Assembly (NCBI GenBank): GCA_030627085.1
Contig: DAOUSS010000001.1
Location: forward strand, 1 to 61,675
DNA from: Candidatus Stahliibacteriota bacterium
GTDB taxonomy: Bacteria > Hydrothermota > UBA3073
Length of the DNA stretch: 61,675 nt
Direction of reading: 5' to 3'
Shown here: piece by piece, positions 32,924 through 41,078 of the stretch
Layout of the letters: each line of letters starts with the position of its first letter
Position numbering within the stretch: the stretch's first letter is position 1
The notes under the pieces: model-generated
What the model was told of the DNA's origin: nothing
What the model saw: only the letters and a program-made list of their open reading frames with translations
Database searches by the model: none
Made by a program: the position numbers and the translations under genes

Positions 32924-34336
32924 ATGCAAGAATACGAAGCAGTCATAGGAATGGAGCTTCATGTTCAACTCAAAACAAGGACTAAACTCTTTTGTTCTTG
33001 CCCAGTTGAGTCTGAAAGCGAAGCCAATACACTTGTATGTCCTATCTGCGCAGGGTTTCCCGGAACTCTTCCTGTATTAAATGAAGAGGCGGTAAAACTT
33101 GCTGTGCGTACTGCTCTGACACTTGGATGCAAAGTAAATAAAATGTCTGTCTTTTCAAGGAAAAACTATTTCTATCCCGACCTACCTAAAGGTTATCAGA
33201 TAACGCAATATGAACATCCGTTGGCAGAAGAAGGAAAGTTAATAATAGGAAATAGAAATATAAGGATAAGGAGGGTCCACCTTGAGGAAGACTCAGGAAA
33301 ACTTATACATACAGAAGATACAACCCTTATCGACCTCAACAGAGCAGGAGTTCCACTTGTAGAGATAGTCACCGAGCCTGATATTCACTCTCCAAAAGAG
33401 GCATATAGTTATATAACAAAATTAAGGGAAATCTTAAGATATATTGGTGTATCAAATGCGGATATGGAAAAGGGTGAACTCCGATGCGAGCCGAATGTAT
33501 CTGTTCACCGTAAAGGAGAACCTCTCGGAACAAGAAGGGAAATAAAAAATCTAAACTCAATAAGACAGGTAGAGAATGGAATAAAATATGAGATAGAACA
33601 ACAGATAAATTCACTGAAGAAGGGAAGACCTGTAGAACGGGCAACTCTCCTCTGGGATGAGAAACAAAAAGTAACAAAAGTGATGAGAAGGAAAGAAACA
33701 GAAGAGGATTACAGGTACTTTGATGAGCCTGATCTTCCACCGCTCTGTATATCAGATTCTTTCCTAAAGGAACAATGGAATTGTATAGGAGAACTCCCTG
33801 ATGAAAGGAGAGAGCGAGTGCGTAAACAGTATGGATTGGCTCAAAATGACGCAGACACCCTCGTCTCAAGGAAACTTCTGGCCGATTATTTTGAGGATGT
33901 AACGAAAATAACAAAAGATGCAAGACTTACAGCAGGTTTTATACTCGTGGAACTGCTCGGCTTTCTGAACGAAAATAGTATAAGGATCGAAGATAATCCC
34001 ATCTCTCATACGAGCCTATCCGAACTTATCTCTCTCATGAAAAAAGGCGTCATAACCAGAACGGTTGCGAGAAATATACTACCAAAGATAACCAAAGGAC
34101 AGTCTCCGATGAAAGTTGTTAAACAGCTTGGTCTTGAGAAAATGGAGGAAAAAGAGGAAATGGAGAAGATTGTACAGGGTGTTCTGAATAAATATCCAGA
34201 TGAGGTTAAAAGATACAAAGAAGGCAAAAGTGGACTCTTTGGTTTCTTTGTGGGAGAGGTTATGAAGGCAACGAGAGGAAAGGCTAATCCGAACATTGTA
34301 GGCGAACTACTGAAAGAGCGGCTAAGTAAAATTTAA
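32924..34336 (+). CDS. gatB: Aspartyl/glutamyl-tRNA amidotransferase subunit B
   Basis: The 470-residue protein has YEAVIGMELHVQLKTRTKLF, CPICAGFPGTLPVLN, FYPDLPKGYQITQYEHPLA and VHLEEDSGKLIH. After these come DADTLVSRKL and the C-terminal YqeY-like tail (YKEGKSGLFGFFVGEVMKAT). It phosphorylates and amidates Glu-tRNA-Gln or Asp-tRNA-Asn with GatA and GatC, which are not in the window. The length is normal. It sits downstream of era in the same direction, separated by a word repeat. Confidence 0.9.
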   Translation: MQEYEAVIGMELHVQLKTRTKLFCSCPVESESEANTLVCPICAGFPGTLPVLNEEAVKLAVRTALTLGCKVNKMSVFSRKNYFYPDLPKGYQITQYEHPLAEEGKLIIGNRNIRIRRVHLEEDSGKLIHTEDTTLIDLNRAGVPLVEIVTEPDIHSPKEAYSYITKLREILRYIGVSNADMEKGELRCEPNVSVHRKGEPLGTRREIKNLNSIRQVENGIKYEIEQQINSLKKGRPVERATLLWDEKQKVTKVMRRKETEEDYRYFDEPDLPPLCISDSFLKEQWNCIGELPDERRERVRKQYGLAQNDADTLVSRKLLADYFEDVTKITKDARLTAGFILVELLGFLNENSIRIEDNPISHTSLSELISLMKKGVITRTVARNILPKITKGQSPMKVVKQLGLEKMEEKEEMEKIVQGVLNKYPDEVKRYKEGKSGLFGFFVGEVMKATRGKANPNIVGELLKERLSKI

Positions 34337-34534
34337 ACCACAGAGACCAAGCCACTGATTGCACTGATTAGTTAGATTTCAGATTTTAGAAGGATACTAT
34401 ACCCTACGACGCTACGACTCTATGACCCAATGACTCAATGACCAAATAACCTAATGACCTAATAACTATGTTAATCTGCGTTAATCTGCGTCCAATTCTC
34501 TTTTTGTTTCTCTGTGTACTCTGCGGTTAAAATT
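34337..34534. repeat. Mixed word repeats after gatB
   Basis: The gap begins ACCACAGAGACC, then has CTACGACGCTACGACTC and CCAATGACTCAATGACC, and AACCTAATGACCTAATAAC around 34395-34467. Next come TTAATCTGCG twice and CTCTGTGTACTCTGCGG. Outer and inner words resemble those near 55940-56075. Confidence 0.75.
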
Positions 34535-34678
34535 ATGAAGAAGATTACACGAAGAAAATTTATTAAGTTTCTGGGAATTTTTGGCATTTTCCTTTTTATT
34601 CCCAAAATCAAGCTGAGAATAAAGGGGAAAAGGGTTACGAAATCCGAACTTCGCAAAAAACATAATCTTGCAGGATAG
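34535..34678 (+). CDS. Possible 47-residue protein with a twin-arginine-like signal
   Basis: The frame reads MKKITRRKFIKFLGIFGIFL, then FIPKIKLRIKGKRVTKSELR and KKHNLAG. TRRKFIKF resembles the Tat consensus (S/T-RRxFLK), followed by a hydrophobic stretch and a basic tail. No good ribosome site precedes it; the upstream bases are repeat words, which may have replaced the native leader. It could be a small anchored peptide or the surviving N-terminus of a larger exported protein. The promoter at 34687-34715 lies just after it. Confidence 0.4.
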   Translation: MKKITRRKFIKFLGIFGIFLFIPKIKLRIKGKRVTKSELRKKHNLAG

Positions 34679-34686
34679 TTTTTTTC

Positions 34687-34715
34687 TTGCAATTCTGCAA
34701 ATTTTATGTTATAAT
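34687..34715 (+). promoter_or_regulatory. Promoter of the TPR lipoprotein / rhomboid unit
   Basis: TTGCAA at 34687-34692, 17 bp, TATAAT at 34710-34715. The leader of about 240 nt to 34960 is filled by word repeats (CCCACGGAGGACACTG, then CCGTGTATTTCGTGTTTTTC and CCTTCGTGGTTAAG). Confidence 0.65.
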
Positions 34716-34959
34716 ACCTCTGCCTTTAGAAACAAACTTGGCCCACGGAGGACACTGACATAAAAAACAAAATTTTTCAAATTTAACCTCGAGATGACAC
34801 AAGCGGAATGAATAGAATCTTGGGGTTTATTTAAAAAAGCAAAGTTTTTGAAATACATTAAGTTCCGTGTATTTCGTGTTTTTCGTGGGGAACTTCTTTT
34901 TCTGACTTGGTGCCTTCGTGGTTAAGCTTTTGGGTTTTCCTTTAACATGAGGAGGAGAT

Positions 34960-35961
34960 ATGCGTGGAGTGCCCAGCATAATGGTAGTCCTGCTGATGCT
35001 CGCTGGATGTGCGTCACAGGAGATGACATCTGGTAAGATTTACATGCAACAGGAGGACTGGGACAAGGCAATTGAGTTCTTTTCTCAAGAAGTACAAAAG
35101 AATCCAACAAATGCAGAGGCGTATATGTGGCTTGGCAGAGCATATACCCAGAAAAGAGAATATGAAAAGGCGTCAGACTGTTTTAATGAAGCGAGAAAAA
35201 TAAATCCGGATATAATAACAGAAAAAGAGAGATTGTTTATATGGGGAGTATACAATGCCGCCGGAGAACAAGCGACGACTAAAGAGGACTATGCCAGAGC
35301 TATTTCCTATCTCACAGAATCTCTTGAACTGGAATCCGACTCTGTGATTACATACACCTATCTGGCTTATGCATACTCTAAGATGCAGGATACAACGAAT
35401 ACAATAAAAAATTACACTCTTGCTATTGAGAAGAACCCATCTGGTATCGCTACAAGAACGCAATTCGCTCTATATTATATGGAAATAAAAAACTACGAGA
35501 ATGCAACAAAGGTGTTCAAAGAAGTAGTAGATATTGATTCCCTCAATAGTGATGTATTATATCATATGGGCGTTTGCTATACTTATTTGGAGGATTTTGA
35601 TAATGCCGAAAATTGTTTTAAAAAAGTAATTGAAATTGATCCAGCCAATGAAGATGCTTATTTCAATCTTGCTATGACACTGATACGGAAGAAAGATATG
35701 GACGGTGCAAAGGTAACTCTTGAGAAAGCGGTGGAAATAAACCCAGAGGACGCAGAGGCATATTCATTCCTTGGCTCTATATATCTGCAGGAAAAGAAAT
35801 ATAATGAGTCAATTGATGCATATACAAAGGCAATTGAGTTACATCCAGATGACCCTATTCTATACTATAACCGTGCCTCTGCATATTTCGGATTGGGAGA
35901 GACCAAAAAACAGAAAGCAGATGAGACGAAGGCAAAGGAGTTAGAGAAGAGTGAGCGATGA
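34960..35961 (+). CDS. TPR-repeat lipoprotein
   Basis: The 333-residue protein starts after GAGGAGAT with a lipoprotein signal (MRGVPSIMVVLLMLAGC; lipobox LMLAGC). About eight tetratricopeptide repeats follow, for example WDKAIEFFSQEVQKNPTNAE, AYMWLGRAYTQKREYEKASD, VLYHMGVCYTYLEDFDNAEN and AYSFLGSIYLQEKKYNESID. It is probably attached to a membrane on the periplasmic side and acts as a protein-interaction scaffold; the partner is unknown. It overlaps the rhomboid gene by 4 bp, which suggests a shared envelope role. Confidence 0.85.
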   Translation: MRGVPSIMVVLLMLAGCASQEMTSGKIYMQQEDWDKAIEFFSQEVQKNPTNAEAYMWLGRAYTQKREYEKASDCFNEARKINPDIITEKERLFIWGVYNAAGEQATTKEDYARAISYLTESLELESDSVITYTYLAYAYSKMQDTTNTIKNYTLAIEKNPSGIATRTQFALYYMEIKNYENATKVFKEVVDIDSLNSDVLYHMGVCYTYLEDFDNAENCFKKVIEIDPANEDAYFNLAMTLIRKKDMDGAKVTLEKAVEINPEDAEAYSFLGSIYLQEKKYNESIDAYTKAIELHPDDPILYYNRASAYFGLGETKKQKADETKAKELEKSER

Positions 35962-36635
35962 TTCCATTAAGGGATAATATACCGGCAAAAAAGTTTCCTT
36001 TTGTAACATATCTCCTGATTCTCATAAATGTCGCTCTTTTCATATATGAACTTACTCTTGGAAAATCTGCAAATATATTTGTCAGCAGGTATGGATGCGT
36101 TCCTTATGAAATAACACGAGCGAGAGATATTGAGCCTTACATAGGTATTCCTGTATATTTTACACTTCTCTCGTCTATGTTCCTGCACGGTTCCTGGTGG
36201 CATCTTGTTGGCAATATGCTCTTTCTCTTTATATTCGGCGACAATGTAGAGGACTGGTGGGGACACAGAAGATACATCTTGATGTACATCTTATTCGGAC
36301 TCATTGCAGCGCTCTTGCAGATACTTGTATCGCCCAACTCCAGAGTGCCATTTATCGGTGCATCCGGTGCAATTGCGGGTGTTATGGGGAGTTATTTTTT
36401 TCTCTATCCACATGCAAAGGTAAATGTAATTTTTATATTCTTCTTCTTTATACGAATTGTGTGGATACCCGCATTTCTATTCCTCGGCTTCTGGATATTA
36501 TTACAGATTTTGTACGGATTTCTCACTCCCCCTTCGGCTTCAAATATCGCGTTTTTTGCCCATATAGGTGGTTTCTTTGGGGGTCTCCTCCTTACCCGCC
36601 AGGTTGTAAAAAGGAGACTTATTGGGTGGAGATAG
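35958..36635 (+). CDS. Rhomboid-family intramembrane serine protease
   Basis: The 225-residue integral membrane protein has the rhomboid elements: FLHGSWWHLVGNMLFLFIFG (HxxxN), GASGAIAGVMGSYF with the catalytic Ser, and FFAHIGGFFGGLL with the catalytic His. About six helices are visible. It cleaves transmembrane substrates inside the membrane. The ATG overlaps the stop of the TPR lipoprotein, so the two are co-translated. Confidence 0.9.
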   Translation: MIPLRDNIPAKKFPFVTYLLILINVALFIYELTLGKSANIFVSRYGCVPYEITRARDIEPYIGIPVYFTLLSSMFLHGSWWHLVGNMLFLFIFGDNVEDWWGHRRYILMYILFGLIAALLQILVSPNSRVPFIGASGAIAGVMGSYFFLYPHAKVNVIFIFFFFIRIVWIPAFLFLGFWILLQILYGFLTPPSASNIAFFAHIGGFFGGLLLTRQVVKRRLIGWR

Positions 36636-36680
36636 TAATATCAAATATCAAATAGTAAAAATTAAAAATCTCAAGATGAT

Positions 36681-36832
36681 AAATCTTAAATCCGAAATCC
36701 TAAATTCTAAACAATATTTAAATTTCAATTCTCAAAATTCCAAACATGTTTTGAATAGATGTCTGTCGACAAGCAAGATTGGAATTTAGAATTTGGAATT
36801 TGTTTAGGATTTAGAAATTAGAATTTAGAAAT
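36681..36832. repeat. Large inverted word repeat (AAATCCGAAATCCTAAATTC type) before enolase
   Basis: The left arm, 36681-36744, is built from TAAATCCGAAATCC, TAAATTCTAAA, AATTTCAATTC and AAAATTCCAAA. The right arm, 36779-36832, carries the inverted words (GGAATTTAGAATTTGGAATT, TTAGGATTTAGAAATTAG). The loop of about 34 bp holds no gene. It fills the 287-bp gap between the rhomboid gene and enolase together with TATTTGGTGCTTGGTTATTG. Confidence 0.85.
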
Positions 36833-36922
36833 TTTGTGTCTTTATATGTATCTTTGATTTTTGATATTGTTTGTTATTTGGTGCTTGGTTATTGGAATTT
36901 GGATAAAAAGATGGGGGGTTTT

Positions 36923-38200
36923 ATGAGTATAATAAAAAAAATTTACGCGAGGGAGATACTTGATTCAAGAGGCAACCCCACAGTAGAGGTAGATTGCTGG
37001 CTTGAGACCGAGATAATGGGCAGGGTGCAAGTTCCATCAGGTGCATCCACAGGAGAATATGAGGCACTGGAACTCCGTGATAATGATAAGAACAGATACG
37101 AGGGCAAGGGTGTCCTGAAGGCAGTTGAAAATGTTAATCAGATTATAGCAAAAGAGATTATTGGTATGGATGCTCTGTATCAGAGCGAATTAGATCGTAA
37201 GCTAATAGCACTTGATGGAACGGAGAATAAATCAAACCTTGGGGCAAATGCAATACTCGGGGTATCACTTGCCGTCGCTACCGCAGAAGCGAACGAACTT
37301 GATATTCCTCTATTTAGATATCTTGGGGGCGTAATACAGGGAATAATCCCGGTGCCTATGTTGAATGTAATAAATGGCGGGATGCATGCGGATAACAACC
37401 TTGATATTCAGGAATTTATGATAGTGCCTGCAGGCGCCCCTACATTCAAAGAAGCAATGAGGATATCCAGCGAGACATTCCATACCCTGAAAAAACTTGT
37501 GAAGAAGAAGGGTTATTCCACGAATGTGGGAGATGAGGGTGGATTTGCTCCAAATCTATCAAGAAACGCAGAGGCAATAGAACTTATACTTTTGGCAATA
37601 GAAAAGGCAAATTATAAACCCGGTGAGGATATATGGATTGCTCTGGATGCTGCTGCGTCTTCATTTGAAACCAAAGGGATATACAAGTTCGAAGGAAAGG
37701 ATGTGAAGAGTGAAGGTATTATAGATATATATGAGAACTGGTGTAAAAAGTATCCTATTATCTCTATAGAAGACGGCCTTTCTGAAAACGACTGGCAAGG
37801 ATGGACAAAACTTGTAAAAAGACTTGGGAAAAAAGTCCAGATTGTTGGCGATGATATCTTCGTTACTAATGTAAAAAAGTTAAAAAGGGGAATTAAAGAA
37901 AAGGCAGCCAACTCCATACTCATAAAATTGAACCAGATAGGTACACTTACAGAGACACTTGAGGCGATAGATGTAGCAAAGAAAGCAGGCTTTACTGCAG
38001 TCATTTCACATCGCTCAGGAGAAACTGAAGGCGTGATAATATCTCACCTTGCCGTTGGAGCAGGCACAGGGCTCATAAAATCTGGTGCACCTTCAAGGAG
38101 TGAGAGAGTAGCGAAGTACAACGAACTCATGCGGATAGAAGAAGAACTTGGAAGCGGGGCAGAATATCCCGGTTATCTCGCATTCTACTCCATTGGATAA
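36923..38200 (+). CDS. eno: Enolase
   Basis: The start at 36923 (MSIIKKIYAREILDSRGNPT) is chosen over an upstream ATG in repeat-derived sequence. The 425-residue enzyme has DSRGNPTVEVD, PSGASTGEYEALELRD, NVGDEGGFAPN, the metal ligands in WIALDAAASSF, SIEDGLSENDWQGW and VGDDIFVTN, and the SHRSGETEG loop. It converts 2-phosphoglycerate to phosphoenolpyruvate in glycolysis and gluconeogenesis. The length is normal. No consensus promoter is visible immediately upstream. Confidence 0.95.
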   Translation: MSIIKKIYAREILDSRGNPTVEVDCWLETEIMGRVQVPSGASTGEYEALELRDNDKNRYEGKGVLKAVENVNQIIAKEIIGMDALYQSELDRKLIALDGTENKSNLGANAILGVSLAVATAEANELDIPLFRYLGGVIQGIIPVPMLNVINGGMHADNNLDIQEFMIVPAGAPTFKEAMRISSETFHTLKKLVKKKGYSTNVGDEGGFAPNLSRNAEAIELILLAIEKANYKPGEDIWIALDAAASSFETKGIYKFEGKDVKSEGIIDIYENWCKKYPIISIEDGLSENDWQGWTKLVKRLGKKVQIVGDDIFVTNVKKLKRGIKEKAANSILIKLNQIGTLTETLEAIDVAKKAGFTAVISHRSGETEGVIISHLAVGAGTGLIKSGAPSRSERVAKYNELMRIEEELGSGAEYPGYLAFYSIG

Positions 38201-38221
38201 AGACAGTGATCGGTTATCAGT

Positions 38222-38244
38222 CTTCGGTGAACTCAGCCGAACCG
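38222..38244. repeat. Dispersed palindromic repeat CTTCGGTGA.CTCAGCCGAACC
   Basis: The 23-bp sequence is self-complementary over most of its length. It recurs in inverted orientation at 61565-61587 with one mismatch. It is flanked by two copies of GTGATCGGTTATCAG (about 38207 and 38245). Confidence 0.7.
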
Positions 38245-38379
38245 TGATCGGGTTATCAGGTCTTTCACAAGGATCTCTTACAATCTCTTTAGTTCCCTGT
38301 TGAAAAAGAAATTGACAGGGATTGTAAGAGAAAAAGATATTTTCAGAAAAAACAATTTCTTCTCTGTTTAAAACTGTAT

Positions 38380-38410
38380 AAAAAATAGGCACAAATTAAA
38401 TTTGTGCCTA
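38380..38410 (-). terminator. Intrinsic terminator of the initiator tRNA transcript
   Basis: Read on the minus strand, TAGGCACAAAT pairs with ATTTGTGCCTA (38386-38410) around a 3-nt loop and is followed by TTTTTTA. It lies 40 nt past the tRNA 3' end, giving a self-contained promoter-tRNA-terminator unit. Confidence 0.85.
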
Positions 38411-38449
38411 CAACTCTACAGCGTAAATCAGTGTCAAAAAAACAAAAAT

Positions 38450-38521
38450 TTGTGGGGGCGGGATTCGAACCCGCGACCTTCAGGTTATGGGCCTGACGAG
38501 CTACCACTGCTCTACCCCACG
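38450..38521 (-). tRNA. Initiator tRNA-Met (CAU)
   Basis: Minus strand, 72 nt. The acceptor strands are CGTGGGG and CCCCACA with an unpaired C1 x A72, a hallmark of bacterial initiator tRNA. The D stem GAGC/GCTC carries A11:U24. The anticodon loop is CCCATAA (CAU). The T arm is GCGGG-TTCGAAT-CCCGC and the discriminator is A. CCA is not encoded. The anticodon stem is TCAGG/CCTGA, so the usual three consecutive G:C pairs are reduced to two plus A29:U41. Confidence 0.95.
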
Positions 38522-38529
38522 ATGAATGT

Positions 38530-38558
38530 ATTATAACACAGAAAATCCCATTTGTCAA
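38530..38558 (-). promoter_or_regulatory. Initiator tRNA promoter
   Basis: Minus strand: TTGACA (38553-38558), 17 bp, TATAAT (38530-38535). The predicted start is within a few nucleotides of the tRNA 5' end at 38521. Confidence 0.85.
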
Positions 38559-38566
38559 GAAAAAAA

Positions 38567-38605
38567 TTCAAGGCAAAAGGAGAAAGGGGGAAAGAAGGAG
38601 ATAGA
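38567..38605. repeat. Purine-rich word tract before the GxxExxY gene
   Basis: Units AAGGAGAAAGGGGG and AAAGAAGGAGATAG repeat. A related tract, GGAGAAAAGGGGAAGGGGGA, occurs at the gene's 3' end (38985-39030), and an inverted TTCTCTCTTTCTCCTG at 39066. The start codon region appears to have been overwritten by this tract. Confidence 0.6.
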
Positions 38606-38630
38606 GAAAAAGAAATTAATTTTAGAAGAG

Positions 38631-39065
38631 TTGACCAACCGCATCATTAAAGCCTGCATAAATGTCCACACCCAGCTTGGACCTGGTTTTTTGGAGAGTA
38701 TATATCACAAAGCTTTGGAAATTGAGCTAAAGAAACAGGGACTTGAATTTGAAACAGAAGAAGAATACAAGATCTTCTACGACGGAATGGAAGTGGGAAC
38801 TCACCGATTAGATTTGTTGGTCGAGGATGCGGTTATTGTTGAATTAAAGACAGTGGAAGAGATACATAAGAAGTATTACGCACAGCTGCAATCTTATTTA
38901 AAGGCAACAAATAAGCCCGTAGGTTTGTTAGTCAATTTTGCCGATTTTAAAATAGATATACGAAGAGTAGAGTTAAAGAGACAAGGAGAAAGGAATTCAG
39001 GAGAAAAGGGGAAGGGGGAGAAATGGGGAAGTTTAAATAATTTAGGTTTTTTTTCCTTTTCATAA
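38631..39065 (+). CDS. GxxExxY-family protein (PD-(D/E)XK-like fold)
   Basis: The conserved part reads LTNRIIKACINVHTQLGPGF, LESIYHKALEIELKKQGLEF, then LDLLVEDAVIVELKTVEEIH and YAQLQSYLKATNKPVGLLVN. These include GxxExxY (GPGFLESIY) and the D...ExK core of the nuclease-like fold. The frame stays open up to an ATG at 38526, but that codon lies in the tRNA promoter and the following codons are repeat-derived; a TTG at 38631 matches where family members begin. The last 20 or so residues (GERNSGEKGKGEKWGS...) are also repeat-encoded. The function of the family is unknown. A truncated relative lies at 25425-25574. Confidence 0.75.
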   Translation: MTNRIIKACINVHTQLGPGFLESIYHKALEIELKKQGLEFETEEEYKIFYDGMEVGTHRLDLLVEDAVIVELKTVEEIHKKYYAQLQSYLKATNKPVGLLVNFADFKIDIRRVELKRQGERNSGEKGKGEKWGSLNNLGFFSFS

Positions 39066-39096
39066 CTTCTCTCTTTCTCCTGAAAGACCCAAAGGT

Positions 39097-40008
39097 ATGA
39101 ATGAACTTGTTTCCATAATTGTCCCCGCATACAATGAGGAGGAGAACATACCACTTCTTGTCGATGCGGTGGATAGTATGATAAAGGAGAGCGATCTTCA
39201 CTGTGAACTCATAATAGTGGACGATGGGAGTGAGGATGAGACTTATATAAAGGCGGTAGAAGCCCGAAAAAACCATAATTTCATAAAAGTAACCCGTCAC
39301 AAGAGAAGAATGGGTGTTACAGAGGCTCTTCTTTCTGGTTTTAAGATGGCGGAAGGGGATATTTTCGTATACTTTCCCGCTGATCTACAATATGCCTCTG
39401 AAGACATTTCAAAGATGGTTGAGAAAATACAGGGGGGTTATGATATCGTATGTGGTTGGAAGGTTGGAAAATATAATAAGAGATTTGTGTCTAATATTTA
39501 TAACGCACTTTCAAGAATATTATTTCGCGTTCCAGTCCATGATTTGAATTCAATAAAGGCATTCAAAAGGGAGATCATCAATGAGATACCCTGGCGTAAG
39601 GACTGGCATCGTTATATGGTAGTAATGGCTTACGAACAGGGCTTCAATGTGGGCGAGGTCAGAGTAAACCTCTATCCGAGGAGATATGGTAAGTCAAAGT
39701 TCGGTGGACCAGGAAGGGCAATCATAGGTGTTCTTGACCTCATTGCAGTAAAATTCCAAGTTTCATTTATGCGTAAGCCGATGTTGTTCTTCGGTTCAAT
39801 TGGCGGAATTTTACTTCTTGCAGCACTTATTGTGGGTATTATCGCACTGTATATGAGATTTGGGCTTGAACGAGGTTACAGACCCCTTATCTATCTGGTT
39901 ATTTTCCTCGGGTTGAGTGGACTTATCCTATTTATTTTTGGTTTCCTTGCTGAGACAATTGCTGGTATCAAAGATGAGATAAGACAATTAAAAAGGAGTA
40001 ACAAGTAA
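39097..40008 (+). CDS. Glycosyltransferase family 2 with C-terminal membrane helices (polyprenyl-phosphate type)
   Basis: The 303-residue protein has a GT-A domain with VSIIVPAYNEEENIPLLVDA, IIVDDGSEDET and FPADLQYASEDI. It ends with two membrane helices (about residues 235-260 and 268-295). This layout matches GtrB/ArnC/DPM1-like enzymes that load a sugar onto polyprenyl phosphate at the inner membrane. It starts the polysaccharide cluster and ends 1 bp before the next gene. A DxD-like site is served by DLQ, as in many relatives. Confidence 0.85.
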   Translation: MNELVSIIVPAYNEEENIPLLVDAVDSMIKESDLHCELIIVDDGSEDETYIKAVEARKNHNFIKVTRHKRRMGVTEALLSGFKMAEGDIFVYFPADLQYASEDISKMVEKIQGGYDIVCGWKVGKYNKRFVSNIYNALSRILFRVPVHDLNSIKAFKREIINEIPWRKDWHRYMVVMAYEQGFNVGEVRVNLYPRRYGKSKFGGPGRAIIGVLDLIAVKFQVSFMRKPMLFFGSIGGILLLAALIVGIIALYMRFGLERGYRPLIYLVIFLGLSGLILFIFGFLAETIAGIKDEIRQLKRSNK

Positions 40009-40009
40009 C

Positions 40010-41077
40010 ATGAGAGTCCTGATCGATGTGAATCATCCTGCCCATGTGCATCTTTTTAAAAATCTATCTCGGGAATTAGAAAAAAGAGGACATGAAGTTC
40101 TCTGGGCTGCCCGTCCCAGAGGTCCAGTTGGTCCACTATTGGAGAAATACGGATTTAACTACAAAATGCTTACCTCTGCCAAACCAGGGTACATAAATAT
40201 GGTAACAGAACTCATAGAGCGTGATTGTAAAATCTACAAGCTTGTCAAGATATTCAAACCTACAGTAATGCTTGGAACTTCAGTATGCATTTCTCATGTT
40301 AGCCGTGTAACTAAAGCACACTCAATAGTTTTTAGCGAAGATGACGCCGATGTAGTAAGAACTTTTGTTGCTCTTTCTTATCCTTTTGCAGATACAATAT
40401 GTACTCCTGATTGCTTAAAGGATGATTTTGGGGGGAAACACATAAAATATCCCAGTTATCATGAACTTGCTTACTTACATCCTGATCATTTTTCACCAAA
40501 CCCGGAAGTACTCAAGAAATTGGGGTTGAGTGAAAATGATAAATACTTTATAATAAGATTTGTGGCTTTCCGTGCAGATCACGATATAGGACAATCTGGC
40601 ATTACTTATACTGCAGGAAAGAAGCTCATTGATGAACTATTACATTACGGAAAAGTATTTATAACCTCTGAGCGTGCATTGCCTTCCGAGGTTGAGAAGT
40701 ACAGAATTCATATTTCACCCTGGGAACTACACAACGCTTTATATTATGCAACAATATGTATTGGTGACTCACAAACAATGGTAGCAGAAGCGGCTGTCTT
40801 GGGAACTCCAGCAATCAGGTGTAATACATTTGTTGGCAGAATTTCTTATCTTGAGGAATTAGAGCATAAATATGGTTTGACTTACGGATTTTTGCCTAAA
40901 GACGAAGATAAAATGTTTGATAAAATTACAGAACTTCTAAAGAAACCCAATTTGAAAGAGGAATGGCAAGAGAAAAGAAAAAGGATGTTAAAGGACAAAA
41001 TTGATTTAACAGAGTGGATGGTGGATTTTGTAGAGAATTATTTTGAAAGTTTTAAAAAATATAAACAAGAGACATAG
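40010..41077 (+). CDS. DUF354 protein (GT-B-like, UDP-GlcNAc 2-epimerase/glycosyltransferase fold)
   Basis: The 355-residue protein opens MRVLIDVNHPAHVHLFKNLS, the DUF354 signature. It continues with LEKRGHEVLWAARPRG, IFKPTVMLGTSVCISHVSRV, VFSEDDADVV and the C-terminal donor-site-like CIGDSQTMVAEAAVLGTPAI. Such proteins occur in surface-sugar clusters and may transfer or epimerise a sugar. It lies between the GT2 and epimerase genes with 1-bp gaps and is probably translated in series with them. Confidence 0.75.
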   Translation: MRVLIDVNHPAHVHLFKNLSRELEKRGHEVLWAARPRGPVGPLLEKYGFNYKMLTSAKPGYINMVTELIERDCKIYKLVKIFKPTVMLGTSVCISHVSRVTKAHSIVFSEDDADVVRTFVALSYPFADTICTPDCLKDDFGGKHIKYPSYHELAYLHPDHFSPNPEVLKKLGLSENDKYFIIRFVAFRADHDIGQSGITYTAGKKLIDELLHYGKVFITSERALPSEVEKYRIHISPWELHNALYYATICIGDSQTMVAEAAVLGTPAIRCNTFVGRISYLEELEHKYGLTYGFLPKDEDKMFDKITELLKKPNLKEEWQEKRKRMLKDKIDLTEWMVDFVENYFESFKKYKQET

Positions 41078-41078
41078 T

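Noticed and set aside
36281..36635. Alternative frames across the rhomboid gene
   Set aside because: The catalytic Ser and His motifs are in the annotated frame.
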